From CAVZLD01 sp964522605 (GTDB lineage Bacteria; Planctomycetota; Planctomycetia; Pirellulales; Pirellulaceae), in the NCBI GenBank assembly GCA_964522605.1, contig CAZFWV010000014.1:1-48196 (forward strand): 48,196 nucleotides of DNA, written 5' to 3'. The translations under genes and the position numbers were made by a program. Shown in pieces: positions 26,002 through 33,131 of the stretch. Every line of letters starts with the position of its first letter. The first letter of the stretch is position 1. Below the pieces are notes generated by a model, which saw only the letters and a list, made by a program, of their open reading frames with translations, had not been told where the DNA came from and made no database searches.

Positions 26002-26229
26002 TCATCCGCTGCCGACACGGGCTAGATCTTCCTCGGTGACCGTGATCTCGCGACAGAACCCGGTGTGCATGCGAATATAGGTCAGTCGGGAGGCACTGGC
26101 CGGATCGGCATGCAGGAGCGTCTCGATGCGCTCTTTCTCGGCCTCCGATACCTCAGGCAGCTCGGTGGGCCAGACCGTCTGAGCCTCGACTACCAGGGCT
26201 TCGCGGTACGGATCAAACTTATCAGGCAT
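26002..26229 (-). CDS. small hypothetical protein upstream of aroB
   Basis: 75 aa, soluble, acidic in the middle (LPEVSEAEKERIETLL). It starts MPDKFDPYREALVVEAQTVW and ends ITVTEEDLARVGSG. The frame is compact, starts at an ATG and stops 7 bases before aroB, which argues that it is real. I recognise no family. Possibly a helical regulator or a small partner of a neighbouring product, but nothing in the sequence decides this. Confidence 0.6.
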   Translation of the reverse strand: MPDKFDPYREALVVEAQTVWPTELPEVSEAEKERIETLLHADPASASRLTYIRMHTGFCREITVTEEDLARVGSG

Positions 26230-26392
26230 CGTTGTACTCCAAATCTTCGCCGGTCAAAATCCGCGATGCGGCTTTGATCGGATTTGGTGATCCCGGCGAT
26301 GAACGCTCCGCCAACGTGCCCGGCGGGGCGCGGGAACCGTCCAAATATACTAGCGACATCGCAGCCCGAGAATCGGGGGAGGAACGCCGAGC

Positions 26393-26917
26393 ATGCTTCA
26401 GCGTGGAAAGCTCGTGATTATCAGTATGGTCGTCGTGGCAATCCTCGCCGCGGCCTTTGCCTGGTGGCACCAGTACCTACGTGGCGCCCGGGTGCTGGCG
26501 GTCTGGGGAGCAGAACACGCCGGACGGATCCGTCTGGCGGACGACTGCGAATTGTGGCAACTCGAGCCCCATGCGGCGGATCCCCCGACGGATTCGGGGG
26601 ACGGTGTCCCGATCGGCGATCAATCGTGGGCGATCAGCCGCCGCGTTTCCGTCCACGGGGCGCCCGGATTCATCCACGCTCGCCAGGCACTGATCCAAGA
26701 TGCCAGCCACGACTGGTCCAGCTCACCGCCCGACACGCCACCTCGCTGGACCTACGCACTCTGTTTCCGCGATGCTTCCGGTCAGACGGTCGTGTCCTTT
26801 GACGAACAAGCCACATATGCCTGTCTGGCGGACCAGCCACAAACGATCTCACGACTGATCGACATCGGGCCCGGCTTGGTCGAGTTCTTCAGCGAGCAGC
26901 TGAAGACGGGAGGCTGA
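26393..26917 (+). CDS. hypothetical protein with N-terminal membrane anchor
   Basis: 174 aa. One hydrophobic helix at about residues 6-26 (KLVIISMVVVAILAAAFAWW) is followed by a soluble domain of about 145 residues that should face the outside. No lipobox, no known motif. Its last codons (KTGG) run into the heptad repeat that separates it from the convergent rhomboid gene; the TGA stop is itself part of a GGCTGAA heptad. Confidence 0.65.
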   Translation: MLQRGKLVIISMVVVAILAAAFAWWHQYLRGARVLAVWGAEHAGRIRLADDCELWQLEPHAADPPTDSGDGVPIGDQSWAISRRVSVHGAPGFIHARQALIQDASHDWSSSPPDTPPRWTYALCFRDASGQTVVSFDEQATYACLADQPQTISRLIDIGPGLVEFFSEQLKTGG

Positions 26918-26975
26918 AGGCTGCAGGCTTAAGACTTTAGTCTCCCGTCTCCAGCCTCCAGCCTCCAGCCTGACG
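26904..26975. repeat. heptad repeat/hairpin between convergent genes
   Basis: GGCTGAA/GGCTGCA heptads on one side and (CTCCAGC)n on the other are complementary. Outer pairing AGACGGGAG (26904-26912) with CTCCCGTCT (26942-26950). It sits between the stop of the 174-aa gene and the stop of the rhomboid gene and could terminate both transcripts. The same heptads, with GGCGTCA at the end, occur at 29160-29194. Confidence 0.7.
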
Positions 26976-26977
26976 CC

Positions 26978-27907
26978 TCAGAGCCGCTGGCGCAAAACGG
27001 GGGCGTAGCCCAGGGCCATGCCCGCAATCAACCCGCCCAGGTGGGCCCAATTGGCAACGCCCCCAACCATCTTATCGAATGCCCCGACAAAGCCGAACAC
27101 GAGAAACAGCAGCAGAATCACAATCGTCGAATCGCTCACAAGATACCCCGAAGTTGGGTTAAACGTCTTTTGCATCCAGATATAGCCGAGCAGCCCGTAA
27201 TTGACGCCGGAGATCCCCAAGAAGTTGGGACCGCCCACAAAGTACTGAAGCAGATTCGAGAAGACGGCCATCAGCAAGATCATCCCGGCGAAACTCCAGC
27301 TGCCCCGCCGCATTTCCACTTGCGCACCCAAGTAATACAACCAGAACATGTTGAAACCGAGGTGAATCAGACCGTAGTGCAGAAAGATCGGGGTCACGAG
27401 GCGCCAGAGTTGCCCTTGGCGAATTTCCTGCAACCCATCTTCCGGCTGCGAAGCGTAGCGATTCAGGTCGCAGAAACCCAGCGTCCGCATGACGATTCCG
27501 TACTGAGCCCGACCGGCGATCCTTCGAGGGGCACCGAAATTCGATGTCAAGGCGACCAGGACACACACGCCGATCAGGATCATCGTCAGCGGAGCTCGCC
27601 GCGTAATGGGCCGGCTCCAATGTCGACGCATATCGATCGTCCGCCGCGCTGCCGCCTGCTGCGCCCGCTGCTGCTGGTCACGCAGACGGCGCGCCTCACG
27701 GCGAACTTCACGATAGCGGGGGGCAACGGGATCCTGCAGAAAGGTAGACAGTTCTTCGCGCGCCCGATCGACATCATTCTCGTCGCGGACCCAAATTGCC
27801 CATTGCGCCTCGTCCTGCTCGGCGTGCGCCGCAATGCCCTGCGTTTGCAAATAATCGGCGAACAGTTGGGACTGCTCGGCATCCGTCAGGCTGCCAATCT
27901 GCCGCAT
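26978..27907 (-). CDS. rhomboid family intramembrane serine protease (GlpG-like)
   Basis: 309 aa from the ATG at 27907. Residues 1-60 form a GlpG-type cytoplasmic domain (LFADYLQTQGIAAHAEQD, QWAIWVRDENDVDRA), then a Gln/Arg-rich linker and six or seven transmembrane helices from about 106. The catalytic Ser is about S233 in GISGVNYGLLGY, the His about H289 in NWAHLGGLIAGMALG, and the oxyanion His/Asn are about H182 and N186 in HLGFNMFW. All are in place, so an active protease is expected. Substrates are membrane proteins; none is predicted here. Convergent with the anchored protein gene. Confidence 0.95.
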   Translation of the reverse strand: MRQIGSLTDAEQSQLFADYLQTQGIAAHAEQDEAQWAIWVRDENDVDRAREELSTFLQDPVAPRYREVRREARRLRDQQQRAQQAAARRTIDMRRHWSRPITRRAPLTMILIGVCVLVALTSNFGAPRRIAGRAQYGIVMRTLGFCDLNRYASQPEDGLQEIRQGQLWRLVTPIFLHYGLIHLGFNMFWLYYLGAQVEMRRGSWSFAGMILLMAVFSNLLQYFVGGPNFLGISGVNYGLLGYIWMQKTFNPTSGYLVSDSTIVILLLFLVFGFVGAFDKMVGGVANWAHLGGLIAGMALGYAPVLRQRL

Positions 27908-28327
27908 ATCGCGTGATCCATGGAGCCCCGGTAGGCTGAGATTTGACGACTCGCGGGATCTCCCCCGCGGCATATTTCCAACGCCGGCGGGACCCGGAAT
28001 TGCCCCTCGGATCGGTCTGCGCTCGAGTCAAACGACTCGGGCAAGCCGTGGCGCCAAACCGCCTATTGTGTACTAATTGGTCCCCTCGAGCCAAGCCCGG
28101 GGTAGCCCGGAAACCCACACACTCGCGCGAAGCGCATGCGGCATGAATTTTGCGAACTGCGGCGGAACTAGCCAGCATGCCCCGACTCGGAGGGGCCGGG
28201 GGACAGAGGAGCCGCTGCGCCATCCGCGTCGCGACTCGTCTAGGAGCAGAATGGGAAACCGGTCTATAATGCCGCCCTGAACCGGGCAATTCCTGGAGCG
28301 AGCCGAGCCGGAAAAGGAGTTCCGAGC
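27908..28327. other. 420-base spacer between rhomboid and parA genes
   Basis: Divergent region that should carry promoters for both genes. No gene is supported. A patch at 28096-28140 (GCCCGGGGTAGCCCGG, CACTCGCGCGAAGCGCATGC) looks like intergenic repeat material, similar in theme to 5094-5160. AAGGAG lies about 9 bases before the parA start. Confidence 0.45.
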
Positions 28328-29179
28328 ATGCGTTCTATCGCGATCATCAACCAAAAAGGGGGAGTCGGGAAGACGACCACGGCGGTCAATTTGAGCGCAG
28401 CCCTCGCCGAACGTGGCCAGCGAACGTGTCTCGTGGATCTCGACCCTCAGGCTCACGCTTCGCTTCATCTGGGAGTGACGCCCCATGGTTCCGGCACCTC
28501 GATCTATGACGTTTTGATCCGCAACGCCGCCCTGGCCGACGTGCGGTGCCAGATCAACCCCCATCTGTGGCTCGTTCCATCGCACATCGACTTGGCAGCC
28601 GCCGAATTGGAATTGGCCGGTGAGGTCGGACGGGAAGTCGTGTTGCGAGATAACCTGCAGCGTGACGGAGAGGATTTCGACTATCTGATCATCGATTGCC
28701 CGCCCTCCCTCGGGCTGTTGACGCTGAACGCGCTCGTTGCGGTCCAGGAGGTCTTCTTGCCCCTGCAGCCCCACTTTCTAGCGCTGCACGGGTTGAGCAA
28801 GCTGCTGGAGACAATCGAAGTCGTCATCCGACGACTGAACCGTGATCTGCGGATGACCGGCGTCGTTTTCTGCCTCTACGAATCGGCGACACGCCTGGCG
28901 CAGGAAGTCACGGGCGACGTTGAGGATTTCCTCTCTGCCGTGGAACAACCTGAATGCCCCTGGCACGGAGCAGTCGTGTTTCAGTCACGCATCCGGCGGA
29001 ACATTCGCTTGGCCGAGGCGCCGAGCTTTGGCCAGACGATTTTCGAGTACGCTCCCCACTCCAACGGGTCCGAAGACTACCGGCAGCTCGCAGCAGAGGT
29101 GCTCCAAATGCGGTCGCGCGACGATCATCCGCGGAGCGACCGGGCTGCGGCCTGTAGTAGGCTGGAGGCTGGAGGCTGA
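28328..29179 (+). CDS. ParA family ATPase, orphan
   Basis: Walker-type ATPase of the chromosome/plasmid-partition or cargo-positioning class. 283 aa. Deviant Walker A QKGGVGKTT with signature lysine K10 and K15, Walker A' LVDLDPQAHAS, Walker B DYLIIDCPPSLGLLT, and the C-terminal RLAEAPSFGQTIFEY of true ParA/Soj proteins. A good AAGGAG ribosome site precedes it. There is no parB, so it is either a lone paralogue or works with a partner elsewhere. The last 10 codons (CSRLEAGG, then TGA) come from the GGCTGGA heptad repeat that follows. Confidence 0.95.
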   Translation: MRSIAIINQKGGVGKTTTAVNLSAALAERGQRTCLVDLDPQAHASLHLGVTPHGSGTSIYDVLIRNAALADVRCQINPHLWLVPSHIDLAAAELELAGEVGREVVLRDNLQRDGEDFDYLIIDCPPSLGLLTLNALVAVQEVFLPLQPHFLALHGLSKLLETIEVVIRRLNRDLRMTGVVFCLYESATRLAQEVTGDVEDFLSAVEQPECPWHGAVVFQSRIRRNIRLAEAPSFGQTIFEYAPHSNGSEDYRQLAAEVLQMRSRDDHPRSDRAAACSRLEAGG

Positions 29180-29194
29180 AGGCTGAAGGCTGGA
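29160..29194. repeat. five GGCTGRA heptads overlapping the parA stop
   Basis: GGCTGGA GGCTGGA GGCTGAA GGCTGAA GGCTGGA in tandem, followed by GGCGTCA. The parA stop codon lies within the third heptad. The same sequence in the other orientation is at 26943-26975. Confidence 0.85.
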
Positions 29195-29770
29195 GGCGTC
29201 ACTCGATTTCTCACCAGGAAAACGACTTCTTCGCCGTGCGCCGTGCGGGAGTGAGCCGGCTCGCATCCCGGTCCGCTCGTGCTGCTCCCGCGAACGCCGC
29301 CCGCGTCGCTTACCCGATTGGCGGATTCAGCGCAAGATGTGCGACTGATGCAACCACGACCGCGGAGATTGCACATTCAGCGGTCCGTAGACTCAGCGCA
29401 GTCGGTCTAGTGCGGCGCAAATCTGGGAGCCTATTTCGCAGATGTCGATTGCACGCCTGATGGGAGATGGATTTCCCCCGGGAACGACGATTCGGGCGAC
29501 AGCCAGTTCGCGTGGACGTCGATTTACAAGCTGATGCAGCTCGGCAGCTTCTGGTGCGTATCGTGTTGCGATGCATCCATGCGCGAAACAGTCTCGGTCG
29601 AGTGCAAACCAATGGTTAGGACGGGAAGCAAGAAGCGTCTTCAGCGCATAAGGAAATGCTAGACGCGGAACGGATTCCATCATGTGGCACTTCTGCGTTC
29701 TCCGGGCTTGAACCTATCAGCTGGGCGAGCCGAAGGCTGTACTTCGGTTCTCGACGTAAGGAGACACACG
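29195..29770. other. 576-base spacer upstream of the barrel-protein gene
   Basis: No clear gene. A minus-strand frame at 29393-29683 (96 aa, ALDRDCFAHGCIATRYAPE) is uninterrupted, but I see no family, start context or conservation argument, so I do not call it. The last 60 bases form the leader of the barrel-protein gene with AAGGAG at 29758-29763. Confidence 0.45.
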
Positions 29771-31282
29771 ATGAAGGAATCCGTTCGTTGGGGGCTGCTG
29801 CTTACGCTGCTGGTCCCCCCTTTCACTGTTCACGCTCAAACGCTGAGCACGATCCCCTGGCCTAATGGTCAGTCGGTCTGGGAGCGGACTGCCCAGGCAC
29901 CCGGTGCTCAATATCTGAGTTACCGACAGGCCGATCAGCCGGAAGCCGCCACCGTCGAGGGACAGAGCGGCGAAGCGGAACCTCTGCCGGAGCCCATGGC
30001 TCCGCCGCCACCAAGCAACAACGGTTCCGCGGCCGCAAACGGCCACGCGGGTCCACTCTACGATTACTCCCAAGCTGCCAGTCCGAGCCCGGTCGGAGCT
30101 TACACCACGGGGGCCTTCTGCAACAAATGTGCCCAGGGCGGACATGGGGGTGGCTGGCTCCATGGGTTGTTCTCGGCGCATCACGGCGACTGCGGAGCCT
30201 GTGGCGGCGAGGTCTGCAGCGACACCGCGTGCGCGGACGCAACGTGTACCGACGCAACCTGCGCGGAAGCCGCCTGCGGAACGTGTGGCTGTGGAAACTG
30301 GTTTGGTGGAGTTTACGGCCTCGTTCTGACGCGCGCCGATGATGCACGCGTTCCGCTGAGCTACGACGGGGCCAACTGGGGACACCCGCTGCTGCGATCC
30401 AGCGATGCGGACACCGGATACCAAGGCGGCGCCGGCGTGCGGTTCGGTCGCTACTTCAATTGCAACACCTGGGGTGTGGAGGCCGGGTACTGGGGTCTGG
30501 TCCCCAATGAAGCGGAAGCCAACGTCTGCAACGCGTGCCTGAACGTGGATCTCACGTCCCCGATCCGCTTTGACAACCTGGTTTACGATAACGGGGCCTT
30601 CACCGACGACGTATTGCTGTGGTACGGCACACCGAGTAACCCGGCCCAGCGTCATCGCTTACGACGCAAGTTCGAGGCTCACAATATTGAGTTGAACTTG
30701 ATTCGCAACCCGTATCGACGAAACGGTTGCGTACATTTCGAGCTTCTTGCCGGCATTCGATATCTGAAGTTCGATGACAACTTCAGCTTGGCGACAGACT
30801 TCACGAGTGACGCCTTCGGGGATGATCCCGCCAATGAGCTGGACTACGTCATCGACGTCGAAAACAACCTCTTGGGTTTTCAGGTCGGGGGCCGAATGGA
30901 CTATTACGTCTGGGGCGCTCTATCCGTGAATGCCGGCACGACCTTCGGCATTTACGGCAACCATATGCGTCACCAACAGTTCATCTGGGGAGGCAACGGT
31001 TTCGCTACCGTCGACGGAACCGGTGACGTCTACAACGTCGAACGCACGGCGGACGATGTCGCCTTCCTCGGAGACCTGTTCGCCGGAGTCTCCTACGACA
31101 TCTCGGCCTGTTGGAGGATTACCTGCGGATATCGAGCGATGGTCGCCTCGGGTGTTGCCTTGGCGACGAGCCAGATTCCCCGCGAAACGGAATTCGCCAA
31201 CATGGTTTACGCGCCGACACTGGATTCGAACGACTCGCTCGTCTTACACGGCGGTTACGCCGGACTTGAATTCAACTGGTAA
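29771..31282 (+). CDS. cysteine-rich outer-membrane beta-barrel protein (BBP7-like)
   Basis: 503 aa with a signal peptide (WGLLLTLLVPPFTVHA, cleavage about residue 22). A Pro/Gly/Glu-rich linker (about 60-110) is followed by a Cys-rich box: six cysteines at exact five-residue intervals (about C144, 149, 154, 159, 164, 169; CADAT CTDAT CAEAA), with C117, C120, C141, C172 and C174 nearby. The remaining 330 residues are beta-strand-like with alternating aromatic/polar residues and end in EFNW, as expected for an outer-membrane barrel. This resembles planctomycete BBP7-type proteins. ATG 7 bases after AAGGAG. A terminator follows. Confidence 0.82.
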   Translation: MKESVRWGLLLTLLVPPFTVHAQTLSTIPWPNGQSVWERTAQAPGAQYLSYRQADQPEAATVEGQSGEAEPLPEPMAPPPPSNNGSAAANGHAGPLYDYSQAASPSPVGAYTTGAFCNKCAQGGHGGGWLHGLFSAHHGDCGACGGEVCSDTACADATCTDATCAEAACGTCGCGNWFGGVYGLVLTRADDARVPLSYDGANWGHPLLRSSDADTGYQGGAGVRFGRYFNCNTWGVEAGYWGLVPNEAEANVCNACLNVDLTSPIRFDNLVYDNGAFTDDVLLWYGTPSNPAQRHRLRRKFEAHNIELNLIRNPYRRNGCVHFELLAGIRYLKFDDNFSLATDFTSDAFGDDPANELDYVIDVENNLLGFQVGGRMDYYVWGALSVNAGTTFGIYGNHMRHQQFIWGGNGFATVDGTGDVYNVERTADDVAFLGDLFAGVSYDISACWRITCGYRAMVASGVALATSQIPRETEFANMVYAPTLDSNDSLVLHGGYAGLEFNW

Positions 31283-31314
31283 CCCACTTCAAGCGGCCTG
31301 TGGAAAGCTGCACG

Positions 31315-31348
31315 CAAGAGCCCTTGGTCCTTCAGCCGAGGGCTCTTG
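31315..31348 (+). terminator. intrinsic terminator of the barrel-protein gene
   Basis: 13-bp stem CAAGAGCCCTTGG (31315-31327) with CCGAGGGCTCTTG (31336-31348), one G-T pair, 8-base loop, then TTGTTG. It begins 33 bases after the stop codon. The T tail is short and mixed. Confidence 0.75.
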
Positions 31349-31386
31349 TTGTGCGCAGACAGCCTCCCACGCCTTTTCGCACTGAT

Positions 31387-31659
31387 ACACAAGTTGCTTG
31401 TTCGAATGAAGTCACAACATCCTCCCAGTGGCGAACTCGCTGTGACGCACAAGTCGAGCGAAACCGAAGCTCAAGAAGAGGAACCGCGGATCGAACGGAC
31501 AAAACGGATTTCCACGGATCTGTCCGTCCCGATCCGTACCCTCCGTCCAATCCGTGGTTACCTCTCCTCCTTCAGTCGAAACAGAACGCGACGTCCTCTG
31601 GAGGTAGAGGGAAACCTGTTCGTTAACGCTGGAAAAACCAAGGACTTATAGAATGCACG
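31387..31659. repeat. diverged copy of the repeat mosaic at 8.5-8.8 kb
   Basis: The left end CAAGTTGCTTGTTCGAATGA followed by AGTCACAACATCCTCCCAG matches 8574-8613 in diverged form. The right end, CCTGTTCGTTAACGCTGGAA to CAAGGACTTATAGAATGCACG (31615-31659), matches 8705-8750. The middle is unlike copy 1: it contains many ACGGA/TCCGT words (ACGGATTTCCACGGATCTGT, then ATCCGTGG), themselves inverted. The segment is 419 bases of non-coding DNA between the terminator and the TPR gene. Confidence 0.65.
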
Positions 31660-31701
31660 ACCGCGGAGCGACAGGTGGGAGAGATTCAGATCCGCGATCG
31701 A

Positions 31702-32271
31702 TCAGACGACCGCGCCGGTTAACGCGAGAAACTCGGGATGATGGCGAACCGGATCGAAATCGATCTCGTCTTGGGCTCGCCGGCGATAGGCCGAATTGAA
31801 CTCGAAAGCGCGGGCCAAGTGCGCCAAGGTCAAGCCGACGTTGTTCGCCAGACTCCAATAGCAGGCCAGGTTGTAGTGGAGGATTCCACGCCGACGGGCC
31901 GAGTCGCCTTCAATCTCCAAAGCATCCTCGAGAGTCTCGATCGCGAGATCCAGCCGCTGAACGCGCTTGTAGCACCACGCCAACGCCAAGTGAACGCGGA
32001 TGTCGCGTCGGTTCGTCGTGATCGCTCGCCGTAAGGCCACAATCGCCAATCGGTACTTGCCCATGAAGCGATACGCCTGTCCCCGCAAATACGCGGTCCG
32101 AGAATCCTCGACCGGCGCCGCCTGATTCAACGCGGAAATCGCCCGCTCCGCCAGGCAGCATCGATGGTGCGCATCCAATCTCGTCGGCCAGGAAGCGATC
32201 CGAATCAAATCAAGATACCCTTCCGCCTCCTGCATCAATTGCTGCTGTCGAATCCGCGAATATGCCGACAC
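31702..32271 (-). CDS. tetratricopeptide repeat (TPR) protein
   Basis: 189 aa starting with GTG at 32271 (MSAYSRIRQQQLMQEAEGYL); M13 is a possible later start. Three TPR-like units are visible: RTAYLRGQAYRFMGKYRLAI, VHLALAWCYKRVQRLDLAIE and ILHYNLACYWSLANNVGLTL. TPRs bind other proteins; no partner can be read from the context. No signal peptide, so probably cytoplasmic. Stands alone between the repeat mosaic and a divergent spacer. Confidence 0.85.
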   Translation of the reverse strand: MSAYSRIRQQQLMQEAEGYLDLIRIASWPTRLDAHHRCCLAERAISALNQAAPVEDSRTAYLRGQAYRFMGKYRLAIVALRRAITTNRRDIRVHLALAWCYKRVQRLDLAIETLEDALEIEGDSARRRGILHYNLACYWSLANNVGLTLAHLARAFEFNSAYRRRAQDEIDFDPVRHHPEFLALTGAVV

Positions 32272-32644
32272 GTTTCTTTTCCCAAGCTAAACCGAGAGGC
32301 ATTTAGACGGTCTGCGAAAGTCGTCTACTTCAATTCTACTGTCGATTGGGCACAACCCCAAACCGCTTCACAGGACAAATGCCTGCCTTTGCTCTGATCA
32401 CTGTCCTGCAATTCTAATCCGGCGGACCTGACGGACAACAGTGAAAGCGACATGCGTGGCAAGTACGACCACGGTCACCGATGGAAGCCGGGCAACGCGT
32501 CGCAAATCAACCACGTTGTCCACCGTCTGTGTTGCCAAAACCCATCACCAACCGACGCGTCAGGCGGACTCCATTCCCGTTTTCCCCGAGAAAAAGGCGA
32601 ATTCATCGGTCGAGGCTTCGGACGGTCCATGGCTTGCTCTGCCC
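32272..32644. other. 373-base divergent spacer
   Basis: I see no gene here. AT-rich words such as TACTTCAATTCTACTG near 32325 could include promoter elements of the divergent genes, but I cannot assign them. Confidence 0.4.
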
Positions 32645-33034
32645 ATGATCGACGTCCCGATTTCTCTCGTCCCCTTTCTTGTCTCTCCGCTTTCGGCGGC
32701 GGTTCTCCTCCCGATTTTTCTTTTTCAGCGGTGCGGTAGCGTGAAGAGCGTCCTTGCGACTTTCTGCCTCCTGTTTGTTGCCTTCTGGTGGGCGTGCGCG
32801 GTCGAGACCCCACGGCTCACCCGGCAGCTAGCATCGCATTCGGTCGATGCGTCAGACGACTGGCGGCGTACTGCCGCCGGTTGGGAACGACAGTCGTACT
32901 GGAAGTCGGACGAGCCCCAGGGACTTCTTGCCTCGGAGTCGGTCGCAAAGCTGCATCCACTGGTGCTGGCCGCCCTGCAGGTGTTAATCTGCTGTGGCGC
33001 CCTGCTCTGGTTCGATCCGCCGCGGGTGCGATGA
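32645..33034 (+). CDS. small membrane protein, tentative
   Basis: 129 aa from the ATG at 32645 (MIDVPISLVPFLVSP). Two hydrophobic stretches near the N-terminus (LVPFLVSPLSAAVLLPIFLF, VLATFCLLFVAFWWACAV) and one at the C-terminus (LVLAALQVLICCGALLWF) flank a soluble loop of about 60 residues. The frame continues upstream to 32441 in non-protein-like sequence. Gene status is uncertain; the pattern of hydrophobic segments is the main argument. It is 97 bases upstream of the duplicated-module protein gene, on the same strand. Confidence 0.45.
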   Translation: MIDVPISLVPFLVSPLSAAVLLPIFLFQRCGSVKSVLATFCLLFVAFWWACAVETPRLTRQLASHSVDASDDWRRTAAGWERQSYWKSDEPQGLLASESVAKLHPLVLAALQVLICCGALLWFDPPRVR

Positions 33035-33131
33035 ATTTCCGGAAATTCTTGTACGGTCGGTCGGCCACCGCGCCACTATTTTCAGTAGAAGACCGATTCG
33101 CAGAATTCTGAGACTCCGGGGAGAGAGGCCG

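Noticed and set aside
29393..29683. 96-codon minus-strand frame in the spacer before the barrel gene
   Set aside because: No family resemblance, no ribosome site and no neighbour argument; kept only as a note in the spacer entry.
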